Source: UBA5868 sp964482025 (GTDB lineage: Bacteria; Pseudomonadota; Gammaproteobacteria; Pseudomonadales; Cellvibrionaceae). Taken from it: 30,979 bases of DNA. A program made the translations under genes and the position numbers. Within the stretch, counting starts at the first letter, position 1; every line of letters starts with the position of its first letter. This document shows, piece by piece, positions 24,666 through 30,979 of this stretch. Location: assembly GCA_964482025.1 (NCBI GenBank), contig CAYZVN010000038.1, positions 1 to 30,979 on the forward strand, written 5' to 3'. The notes under the pieces are model-generated. The model was given only the letters and a program-made list of their open reading frames with translations, was not told the DNA's origin and did no database searches.

Positions 24666-25655
24666 ATGCACGAGCGCGACTGGCGTTTTTGTCTCGCCCC
24701 CATGATGGACTGGAGCGACCGGCACTGCCGCTACTTTTGGCGTTTGCTCACACGGCGGGCAAGGCTCTACACGGAGATGGTCACCACGGGTGCCATACTT
24801 TACGGTGACCGCGACCGCTTTTTGCGCTTTAACCCGGAGGAGCAGCCGCTGGCGCTGCAATTGGGCGGCAGCGATCCGCGAGCACTTGCCGAGTGCGCGC
24901 GCATTGCCGAAGACTACGGTTACGATGAAATCAATCTCAATTGCGGCTGTCCAAGTGATCGCGTGCAAGTCGGCCGTATCGGCGCTTGCCTTATGGCAGA
25001 GCCTAACTTAGTGGCCGAGTGCGTGGCCGCCATGCGCGACGCAGTGAGCATTCCGGTCACCATTAAACACCGCATCGGCATAGATGAACTGGACAGCGAA
25101 GCGCACCTGCACCACTTTGTTGCCACCGTCGCCGAAACGGGTTGCCACGTTTTTATAGTGCATGCACGTAAAGCTTGGCTACAGGGCTTGAGCCCAAAAG
25201 AGAACCGCGAGATTCCACCCCTGCTTTACCAACGGGTGTTTGCCCTCAAACAGCAGTTCCCTCAGTTAACGATTGTCATTAACGGTGGCATTACCAGCAT
25301 CGCCACCACTCAAGAGATGCTCCAGCAGGTTGACGGCGTAATGATGGGGCGCGAGGCCTACCACAACCCCTTTGTGCTCGCCGAGGTAGACCGAACGGTC
25401 TATGGTGACAGCACCGCACCACTGAGCCGGGATGACGTGCTAGAGGCATTTATTCCTTACTGCGAAAGCCAGATTGCGCGGGGTGCGCGACTGAATCATA
25501 TTGCTCGGCATATTCTGGGGCTCTATGCCGGCCAGCCAGGCGGTAAATACTTCCGCCGGTTTATTAGCGAAAACGGCCATCGCGCGGGAGCCCAAGCAGA
25601 ACTGCTGCGCGAGGCAAAAAATCACATGAACTCTGCCGGAAGCCGACTTGTCTAG
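24666..25655 (+). CDS. dusA: tRNA-dihydrouridine synthase DusA
   Basis: An FMN-dependent enzyme that reduces U20/U20a of tRNA. The 329-residue product starts in APMMDWSDRHCRYFWR and has YTEMVTTGAILYGDR, the catalytic Cys95 in NLNCGCPSDRVQVG, KHRIGIDELDS, FIVHARKAWLQGLSPKENRE, NGGI and GVMMGREAYHNPF, all typical of the DusA rather than the DusB or DusC branch. GAGG at 24655-24658 favours the ATG at 24666 over the TTG at 24660. It is followed 47 bases later by tal on the same strand. Confidence 0.95.
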   Translation: MHERDWRFCLAPMMDWSDRHCRYFWRLLTRRARLYTEMVTTGAILYGDRDRFLRFNPEEQPLALQLGGSDPRALAECARIAEDYGYDEINLNCGCPSDRVQVGRIGACLMAEPNLVAECVAAMRDAVSIPVTIKHRIGIDELDSEAHLHHFVATVAETGCHVFIVHARKAWLQGLSPKENREIPPLLYQRVFALKQQFPQLTIVINGGITSIATTQEMLQQVDGVMMGREAYHNPFVLAEVDRTVYGDSTAPLSRDDVLEAFIPYCESQIARGARLNHIARHILGLYAGQPGGKYFRRFISENGHRAGAQAELLREAKNHMNSAGSRLV

Positions 25656-25702
25656 AGTGCGGACCCAGGCGGATAATGAACGACTTTTCAACAGGGGGTT
25701 CT

Positions 25703-26638
25703 ATGAGCAACAAACTTGAACAATTGAAAACCTATTCCGACGTTGTCGCCGACACTGGCGATATTGAGGCAATCCGCCGCTACAAGCCGCTGGATGCCAC
25801 AACCAACCCCTCTCTACTGTTCAAAGCCGCACAGATGCCACAATACGCCGCTCTGGTGAAAGACGCTCTGGGCAGCACCTCTTCCATTGCAGAGGCGAGC
25901 GATAAACTCGCGGTCGCCATCGGCTGTGAAATCCTGAAAATTGTCCCCGGCAAAGTTTCCACCGAAGTGGACGCGCGCCTGTCGTTCGATACACAAGGTT
26001 CTATCGCCAAAGCCCATCGCTTGATCGAGCTCTATGAGGCCGCCGGTATTAGCAAGGATCGCGTGCTCATCAAAGTTGCTGCCACCTGGGAAGGCATACG
26101 CGCAGCGGAGCAACTGGAAAAAGAAGGGATCAACTGCAACCTGACTCTGCTGTTCAGCTTCAACCAAGCCGCCGCTTGTGCCGACGCGGGCGTATTCCTG
26201 ATTTCACCGTTTGTCGGTCGCATTCTCGACTGGTACAAGGCCAACACCGACAAGAAAGAATATGCGCCTTTTGAAGATCCGGGCGTTATCTCGGTGACCC
26301 AGATCTACAACTACTATAAGCAGCACAACTACGCCACCGTGGTTATGGGTGCAAGCTTCCGCAACACGGGCGAAATCGAAGCGCTGGCAGGCTGTGATCG
26401 CTTGACCATCAGCCCCCAGTTGTTGGGCGAGCTGGAAGCCGACCAGGGCAAGCTGGAGCGCGTGCTAAGCCCCAACAATACCGGGGATGCCATTGCTAAG
26501 CTCCAGGAAAACGAAGCGCAGTTCCGCCTCGGCCTAAATGATGACGCCATGGCAACCGAAAAACTTGCGCAAGGTATTCGCGGCTTCGTCGCCGACCAGA
26601 TCGGCCTGGAAAAGTATCTCAGCACTTTCAAGGGTTAA
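25703..26638 (+). CDS. tal: Transaldolase
   Basis: A cytoplasmic enzyme of the pentose phosphate pathway that exchanges three-carbon units between sedoheptulose-7-phosphate and glyceraldehyde-3-phosphate. The 311-residue product has LDATTNPSLLFKAAQ, the Schiff-base Lys124 in RVLIKVAATWEGIRAA, CNLTLLFSFNQAAACADAG, SPFVGRILDWY, and VMGASFRNTGEIEALAGCD. It belongs to the TalB class. AGGGGG at 25693-25698 selects the ATG at 25703 over the ATG at 25676. A strong hairpin follows the stop. Confidence 0.96.
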   Translation: MSNKLEQLKTYSDVVADTGDIEAIRRYKPLDATTNPSLLFKAAQMPQYAALVKDALGSTSSIAEASDKLAVAIGCEILKIVPGKVSTEVDARLSFDTQGSIAKAHRLIELYEAAGISKDRVLIKVAATWEGIRAAEQLEKEGINCNLTLLFSFNQAAACADAGVFLISPFVGRILDWYKANTDKKEYAPFEDPGVISVTQIYNYYKQHNYATVVMGASFRNTGEIEALAGCDRLTISPQLLGELEADQGKLERVLSPNNTGDAIAKLQENEAQFRLGLNDDAMATEKLAQGIRGFVADQIGLEKYLSTFKG

Positions 26639-26646
26639 TTCACGCC

Positions 26647-26686
26647 GATCCGGTACGCGGGCCGCGTAGGGCCCGCGTACCGGATC
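26647..26686 (+). terminator. Perfect 17-bp hairpin after tal
   Basis: GATCCGGTACGCGGGCC at 26647-26663 is the exact reverse complement of 26670-26686, with the six-base loop GCGTAG. It begins nine bases after the tal stop. No T-run follows, so it is either an atypical terminator, a 3' end protecting stem, or a protein-binding dyad. Confidence 0.6.
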
Positions 26687-26706
26687 AACATAAGCCAGAG
26701 GTCACC

Positions 26707-27156
26707 ATGCTCGCCCGCTTTCGCGATTTTTTTCAAACGCAATTGCAGGATGCCAACTCTCATCCCTTGAGCGAACAGCAAAAGCGCCTTGCCTGTGCCG
26801 CGCTGCTCATTGAAGTCGCTGTCATCGACAACGAGTTCGACAGCCAGGAACTGGCCTCAGTGAAAGCGATTTTGCATCGCGAGTTTGAGTTGCCCGAGGA
26901 AGAGTTGGATGAATTGGTTGCCATGGCGCAACATGAGTGTTCTGAATCCACGTCCATGTACGGCTTTACCCAGTTGGTCAACCAGCACTGCAGCTTTGAA
27001 GAGAAGTTCGATTTGATTGCGCATATGTGGCGCATTGCCTATGCCGATGGCGATTTGGATAAGTATGAGGAATACATCATCCGCAAGGTTGCCGACCTGA
27101 TTCATCTCGGTCACGGTGAGTTCATCCGCGCCAAACACGCAGCTCGCCTGACGTAG
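26707..27156 (+). CDS. TerB-like small helical protein
   Basis: TerB-family proteins are all-helical, acidic, divalent-metal-binding proteins of uncertain role, often associated with envelope stress. The 149-residue product has the family core: LACAALLIEVAVIDNEFDSQ near residues 28-47 and a second half with MWRIAYADGDLDKYEEYIIR near 109-128. The Asp/Glu residues are spaced as in metal-binding TerB repeats. There is no signal peptide. GAGG at 26699-26702 is a suitable ribosome site. It follows tal on the same strand, after the hairpin, and precedes an HDOD gene. No ter operon is present. Confidence 0.85.
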   Translation: MLARFRDFFQTQLQDANSHPLSEQQKRLACAALLIEVAVIDNEFDSQELASVKAILHREFELPEEELDELVAMAQHECSESTSMYGFTQLVNQHCSFEEKFDLIAHMWRIAYADGDLDKYEEYIIRKVADLIHLGHGEFIRAKHAARLT

Positions 27157-27263
27157 CGTCACATCCCGCCTTTCTGTCGATTCCGTACTATAGTTGAAGG
27201 TATCGTCTCGCTGTACGACAACCTATACCCGCGTCGCTCACTTGGCGGCCGGCAGGAACCTTC

Positions 27264-28274
27264 ATGACAGTGTCGTCCTTTTTCCGTTCGGTGTTTGGCA
27301 AAAACAACCGTAGCTCCTCCACTGACGCGCCCTCCGCAAGCGCCACCGTCACTGGCCTTCCTGTGCGCGAACCGAGCCAGTTGAGCGCCAAGGCGTGCGA
27401 GATGCGCTTTTACCAGATGCTGTTTACCGGCAGCCACGATGAGCCTTTATCCTCGCAACAAAAACTGGTGATCAACTCGGTTAAGGATAAGTTAGCGAAA
27501 AAGGAGCAGCGCGCCAATGCGGTGCCGCGCCTACCGCTGGTGGTGCCCAAGCTCTTACGCAGCCTACGCGACCCCGACAGCTCCGCCCGCGATTATGTCG
27601 CCATCGTCAATAAAGACCCGGTGATGAGCGCGGCGGTGCTGAAGCTGGCTAATAGTGTGTATTTCAATCCCGCAGGTGCGCATATCGGTGATATCGAGCG
27701 CGCCACGATCAAACTGGGTATCGACGGGCTGCGCTCAGTGCTCTCTGCGGCAGTAATGCAACCCATCATCCAGCGCGACTCCCCCTATTTTTCACAAACC
27801 GGCCGGCGGCTATGGGCTCACTCGCTCAACACTGCAGTGGCCTGCGAAATCATTGGCCATGCCCGCCGCCTCGAACGTTTTAAGGCCTACCTTTTGGGCT
27901 TGGTCCACGATGTTGGCAAGATCACCTTATTCAGCGAGTTGTGCCGCCAGTACAAGTTGAGCGGTGCGCCCGCGCCGGGCATGCAAGCATTCGTTCCACC
28001 TTTGCAAGCCCAGGCAGCCCAACTGAGCGCAGCTATCGCAAAAGATTGGCAGCTGCCAGAGGAGATCTGCCAAGCGCTGCAGGAGCAGGTGGACATAGGC
28101 CCCGGCAAACACGTCAGCGCCTTGGGGCAGCTGCTTTATCAGGCCAATTTAACCTGCGAAGCCTATGCCGTAACGCCGCGAGATAAGACGGAAAGCCTGC
28201 AGTTTCTGCTCACCGATTTCACCCTGCCCAAAAACCTGTTTCTCAAGCTCGAGGATGTGTCGGCGCAGGTGTAA
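27264..28274 (+). CDS. HDOD-domain signalling protein
   Basis: HDOD domains are catalytically degenerate relatives of HD phosphohydrolases found in bacterial signalling proteins. The 336-residue product has a low-complexity N-terminus (to about residue 75). An HDOD domain spans about 85-285 (LPLVVPKLLRSLRDPDSSAR, YVAIVNKDPVMSAAVLKLAN, IERATIKLGIDGLRSVLSAA, LWAHSLNTAVACEII, YLLGLVHDVGKITLFSELCR). The HD pair of the HDVGK motif is retained, but other metal-binding residues are not obvious, as is usual. It is convergent with the glpD-like gene, with only five bases between the stops. Confidence 0.9.
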   Translation: MTVSSFFRSVFGKNNRSSSTDAPSASATVTGLPVREPSQLSAKACEMRFYQMLFTGSHDEPLSSQQKLVINSVKDKLAKKEQRANAVPRLPLVVPKLLRSLRDPDSSARDYVAIVNKDPVMSAAVLKLANSVYFNPAGAHIGDIERATIKLGIDGLRSVLSAAVMQPIIQRDSPYFSQTGRRLWAHSLNTAVACEIIGHARRLERFKAYLLGLVHDVGKITLFSELCRQYKLSGAPAPGMQAFVPPLQAQAAQLSAAIAKDWQLPEEICQALQEQVDIGPGKHVSALGQLLYQANLTCEAYAVTPRDKTESLQFLLTDFTLPKNLFLKLEDVSAQV

Positions 28275-28279
28275 AGCAC

Positions 28280-29419
28280 TCACGGCAGAGCAATATCTGC
28301 GGTGGAAGTGCTCTCACTCATTGCGCCTTGCAGCACCGGGGTGAGCATCTGCAATACCTTGTCAGCCGTGGCGCGATAGGACGTAAGCTTGCCGCCATAG
28401 ATTCCCACGTAAGTACCGCCTTTCGCGCGACTGTAGAGGGTTTCCCGCGAGCGCTTGTTAGCGTGGCGATGACTTCTTGGCAACACCCGCACTCCCGCGA
28501 AAGTCTCATCCACATCCGTTAGATCACAGCGAAAGTCGGGAAAATAGTGGTTGTAAATGGCCAGCAGGTAATCGATTTCGGCCTGGCTCGCCTCGGCCTT
28601 AGGCTCGGCCAACACCCGCTCCGTGGTGCCCACCATGGTGAGGCCGCGCCAGGGCAGAACAAACACGGCTCGACCATCCTGCGGCGCCTCCACATAAAAA
28701 CACCCGGCCATCGCCGGCCGGCGCAGCACTATATGGATGCCCTGTACCCAATCGAGCTCCTGCTGGGGCAGACCGCCCAGTGCCGCGACTTCGTTGGCCC
28801 AGGGACCAGCAGCATTCACCAATGCTCGGCAGCGGACCGAGCTGCCATCGCCAAAGGTCAGGGTATAGTGTGAGGTGTATTGGATCTTATTTAGCGCCGA
28901 GCCGAAGTGCACCTTAGCCCCCATAGACACGGCCGACTCCAGCACCGCGCGAGTCAGTGCCTGATCGTCGGTTTGGGCATCCTGATAGCGAAAGACCGCC
29001 GTGAGATCCCGCTGCTGCAAACCGAGACTGTCCCAGCGCGCGGCCGGCACTCGCTCAATGCCCTTGAGGGGCCGGCCGGCAAGCAATTGATAACAGCACA
29101 AGCCAAGGTAAATCCACCATGCGGAGCGGCGACTGTTTTTATAGACGGGAATATAAAAGTCACTGCGTCGCACCAAGTGCGGCGCGTTACGCAGCAGGTG
29201 GCCCTGCTCGCGCAGACATTCGTACACCAAACGAAACTGCAAGGTTTCCAGATAGCGCAAGCCGCCGTGAATCAGCTTGGAGCTGGCGCGAGAGGTTTCC
29301 ATTCCCGCCGCTTCGCGCCGCTCGACCACCAGTACCGATAGTCCTCGCGCCGCAGCGGCCTGAGCCACACCGGCGCCGTGAATGCCCGCCCCGACTACCG
29401 CAAGATCGTATTCATCCAT
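28280..29419 (-). CDS. glpD: FAD-dependent glycerol-3-phosphate dehydrogenase, short form
   Basis: Oxidises sn-glycerol-3-phosphate to dihydroxyacetone phosphate and passes electrons to quinone at the inner membrane. The 379-residue product has the dinucleotide motif AVVGAGIHGAGVAQAAAARG, the family signature SRASSKLIHGGLRYLE, NAAGPWANEVA, VLPWRGLTMVGTTE, and GGKLTSYRATADKVL at the end. Typical GlpD is about 500 residues; here the C-terminal alpha-helical DAO_C domain is missing and the chain ends soon after the FAD domain. The ATG at 29419 (MDEYDLAVVG) is chosen because the in-frame codons further upstream overlap the phosphodiesterase and encode no domain. It starts eight bases after the stop of the phosphodiesterase gene, forming one operon. 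Confidence 0.88.
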   Translation of the reverse strand: MDEYDLAVVGAGIHGAGVAQAAAARGLSVLVVERREAAGMETSRASSKLIHGGLRYLETLQFRLVYECLREQGHLLRNAPHLVRRSDFYIPVYKNSRRSAWWIYLGLCCYQLLAGRPLKGIERVPAARWDSLGLQQRDLTAVFRYQDAQTDDQALTRAVLESAVSMGAKVHFGSALNKIQYTSHYTLTFGDGSSVRCRALVNAAGPWANEVAALGGLPQQELDWVQGIHIVLRRPAMAGCFYVEAPQDGRAVFVLPWRGLTMVGTTERVLAEPKAEASQAEIDYLLAIYNHYFPDFRCDLTDVDETFAGVRVLPRSHRHANKRSRETLYSRAKGGTYVGIYGGKLTSYRATADKVLQMLTPVLQGAMSESTSTADIALP

Positions 29420-29427
29420 AGACTGGC

Positions 29428-30183
29428 TCAGATCAAGGTCAGGGTGAGCGGCAACATAGCACCGATATTCCAAGTTTCGATCCAGCGAATCCCTCGGCCC
29501 GCGCACGTTTTCGCCAAGGCCTCGTCCACCACATCGTAGACAAACCATTCCCAGGGACCGGACCAAAGCGGTTCCGCCACTGGCGGCAACTTGCGGACAT
29601 TGCAGATCAAGTACTCCACCGGGCGAGACTCAACTCGGGCGTGAGACTGCCGATCGTAGCGGGTCAGGACCCAACCCACCGGACAGTGAAAGTGATCTTG
29701 CGCCAAGCGCAGCACATAGAGATCAAAGGAAATCAGCACACAGTCGCGGTGGATAGGCTGCAGTATCTGCCAGACCCGATTGAGGAAAATGTGGCGCGGC
29801 AGTCGATTAAAAACCTCGGCTTTTAGTTCAACGAACAGGCGCACGCCGGGATACTCGCGCAGCAGCTCCACCACCTCCGCCAAGTGGGCGATAGGACAGG
29901 GGAAAAATTGTTTGCCGAGCCGCTGTGGCTCGTGTGCGCTGAAGCTGCGGAGTTTTTCCAGCGAATAGTCACTTACGGCGCCGACATTGCCCGAGGTGCG
30001 AAAAAGTTCTTCATCGTGAACCAATACCGGCTCACCTTCCAAGCTCGCTTGCAGGTCGATTTCAATTGCGCGCGCCCCCAGTTGCAACGCTTTTTCGATG
30101 CCGAGCAGGCTGTTCTCGGGGTAGAGTTCCGGATAGCCCCTATGTCCCACCCACACCACTTCAGCTTTATGGTTCACATCCAT
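29428..30183 (-). CDS. Cytoplasmic glycerophosphodiester phosphodiesterase (UgpQ-like)
   Basis: Hydrolyses glycerophosphodiesters to an alcohol and glycerol-3-phosphate, the substrate of the next gene. The 251-residue product has no signal peptide, so it acts in the cytoplasm. Catalytic motifs of the GDPD barrel are present: GHRGYPELYPENS (His14, Arg15), AIEIDLQ (Glu41, Asp43), PVLVHDEELFRTSG (His56), and FVELKAE. GAGGAAG directly upstream is a strong ribosome site, so the start is secure. Together with the downstream dehydrogenase it forms a compact two-step path from lipid head-group fragments to glycolysis. Confidence 0.93.
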   Translation of the reverse strand: MDVNHKAEVVWVGHRGYPELYPENSLLGIEKALQLGARAIEIDLQASLEGEPVLVHDEELFRTSGNVGAVSDYSLEKLRSFSAHEPQRLGKQFFPCPIAHLAEVVELLREYPGVRLFVELKAEVFNRLPRHIFLNRVWQILQPIHRDCVLISFDLYVLRLAQDHFHCPVGWVLTRYDRQSHARVESRPVEYLICNVRKLPPVAEPLWSGPWEWFVYDVVDEALAKTCAGRGIRWIETWNIGAMLPLTLTLI

Positions 30184-30320
30184 CTTCCTCGCGTGTTCGC
30201 AAACTTGAGAGTCGGTATCAGGGTCATTTTGTGCATTCTCAATCGCATTAGTTTAGCTCTTGATGAGCTGGCGAGAGTACCATTACCACATCCACGTCAA
30301 TGCAACTAGGAGACGCTATT

Positions 30321-30536
30321 TTGACAGACGATAATAAGCCGACCTCTGGCGTTACCCCGTTCGGTGTAGTGAAGCTGATTCTGCTGCTGTTGATCAGCGT
30401 CACCGCGCTCTTGGTGGTGCTCACCCTGTTGGGCCTGTTGGCCTGGTTCACACTGTGGGGCCTGTTGCTCAAGCTCGGCGCAGCTGCCGCTGTCATTGCA
30501 ATTGCGGCGCTACTCATTAGCCGGCTGATGAAATAA
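30321..30536 (+). CDS. Small two-helix inner-membrane protein
   Basis: Not recognised. AGGAG at 30308-30312 lies eight bases before a TTG at 30321, which gives a 71-residue product starting MTDDNKPTSGVTPFG. The in-frame ATG at 30300 has no ribosome site and adds seven residues. Two hydrophobic stretches (GVVKLILLLLISVTALLVVL and LLLKLGAAAAVIAIAALLIS) suggest two membrane helices joined by a tight turn (LAWFTLWG), with a hydrophilic N-terminus and a short basic C-terminus. It is divergent from the GDPD/glpD operon and may be an unrelated single gene. Confidence 0.65.
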   Translation: MTDDNKPTSGVTPFGVVKLILLLLISVTALLVVLTLLGLLAWFTLWGLLLKLGAAAAVIAIAALLISRLMK

Positions 30537-30569
30537 GGCGCCTGCTGGCCACACTGCAGCTGCGTCGGT

Positions 30570-30598
30570 TTGGTGTGCCAGGGACAGGGGTCTATAAT
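30570..30598 (+). promoter_or_regulatory. Promoter of yejK
   Basis: TTGGTG at 30570-30575 and a consensus TATAAT at 30593-30598 are separated by 17 bases. The start codon is 33 bases downstream of the -10 box. Confidence 0.65.
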
Positions 30599-30630
30599 GC
30601 CCGCCCCCAACCCCCGGCATTGAGAGAACC

Positions 30631-30979
30631 ATGGCGCTGCAGCACCTGATTGCCCACCGCATCCACAAGCCCGCACCCACCGCCCCCTGCGAAGTTCACT
30701 TGCGCGCGGAGGAAATTCGCCGCGACGGCAAGAGCGAAGAACTGTGTCGGGAACTAAAGAACACCTACATCCGCAAAGGCGGTAAACACTACGGCGTCTT
30801 TAACGAAGATACCGCCAGCTATCCGCTGTCGGCATGGGTGCGCGAATGGCTGGAAGAGCGCATAAGCTTCCTCAGCCTCGCGCAGAAAATCGCCTCCCAC
30901 TTGCAATTGCACATCGATAAAAGTGACACACCGCTGGACAACACCCTACTGATTTTTTACGAGCGCATAGAGGCCGGCG
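30631..30979 (+). CDS. yejK: Nucleoid-associated protein YejK/NdpA, N-terminal part, cut by the window end
   Basis: NdpA/YejK is a nucleoid-associated protein of gammaproteobacteria. The ORF runs from the ATG at 30631 off the right edge and gives about 116 of an expected roughly 335 residues: MALQHLIAHRIHKPAPTAPC, ELCRELKNTYIRKGGKHYGV, YPLSAWVREWLEERISFLSL, LLIFYERIEAG. The HLI start, the KxGKxxGxF motif and the YPxSxW motif follow the Pseudomonas-type branch. AGAGAA just before the ATG is the ribosome site. Confidence 0.85.
   Translation, partial: MALQHLIAHRIHKPAPTAPCEVHLRAEEIRRDGKSEELCRELKNTYIRKGGKHYGVFNEDTASYPLSAWVREWLEERISFLSLAQKIASHLQLHIDKSDTPLDNTLLIFYERIEAG

Noticed and set aside
24596..24808. 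70-codon ORF with a good GGGAGG before its ATG
   Set aside because: It overlaps dusA out of frame and the GGGAGG is only two bases from the ATG; the product has no domain.
26707..27156. Possible tellurite-resistance operon because of TerB and TerC family genes
   Set aside because: The TerC-family gene is 9 kb away with unrelated neighbours and no other ter gene is present; single members of both families are common housekeeping genes.
30255..30269. AGCTC-TTGAT-GAGCT dyad in the GDPD/small membrane gene divergent region
   Set aside because: Five-base arms occur often by chance; no regulator gene is adjacent and no promoter is placed around it.

Overview
The window reads as a chromosomal segment of a gammaproteobacterium, most likely of the Pseudomonadales/Cellvibrionales type. 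Supporting features are a PilT/PilU-type pilus ATPase, DusA, transaldolase, MlaA, RsmJ, a Pseudomonas-type YejK/NdpA, an RssB/RssC-like phosphatase/STAS pair and a cellulase-family (GH5) lipoprotein. Genus assignment is inference. A run of 100 Ns (20743-20842) shows that this is a draft scaffold. No tRNA, rRNA, CRISPR array, insertion sequence or prophage was recognised.

Layout. 163-3791: the pilus ATPase PilU, a tail-anchored protein with two FHA domains, and a secreted OmpA-like protein with a glycine-zipper segment. 3792-3950 holds a hairpin and degenerate short repeats. 3959-8768: a MarR-type repressor divergent from an RND adaptor/permease pair, with a large near-perfect dyad between them. 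8765-9556: rsmJ, tail-to-tail with the permease. 9762-13495: an unusual two-gene unit, namely a LacI-type sugar-sensor domain without a DNA-binding domain but with a PAS-like C-terminus, followed by a membrane-anchored coiled-coil protein. 13617-14000: a doubtful secreted ORF. 14094-17448: a fused SecDF and a TerC-family membrane protein, each followed by a hairpin. 17538-20644: a GH5-like lipoprotein that appears to lack its catalytic nucleophile, convergent with a CHASE2-like membrane protein that lacks an output domain. 20743-20842: the gap.

20847-23191: a DUF4136-like lipoprotein, a STAS protein and a response regulator with a PP2C phosphatase domain, all on the minus strand. 23421-26638: PilZ protein, mlaA, dusA and tal, in mixed orientations. 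26707-28274: a TerB-like protein and an HDOD protein. 28280-30183: a glycerophosphodiester phosphodiesterase followed by a short glycerol-3-phosphate dehydrogenase, a compact two-step catabolic operon. 30321-30979: a small two-helix membrane protein and the start of yejK.

The genes fall into three themes: envelope work (pilus retraction, SecDF, RND efflux, MlaA, OmpA-like and DUF4136 lipoproteins), signalling without classical outputs (FHA, PBP-PAS sensor, coiled-coil partner, kinase-less CHASE2, STAS/PP2C, PilZ, HDOD), and housekeeping (rsmJ, dusA, tal, glpD/GDPD). The most promising undescribed items are the 9762-13495 sensor/coiled-coil pair, the GH5 pseudoenzyme, and the kinase-less CHASE2 protein.
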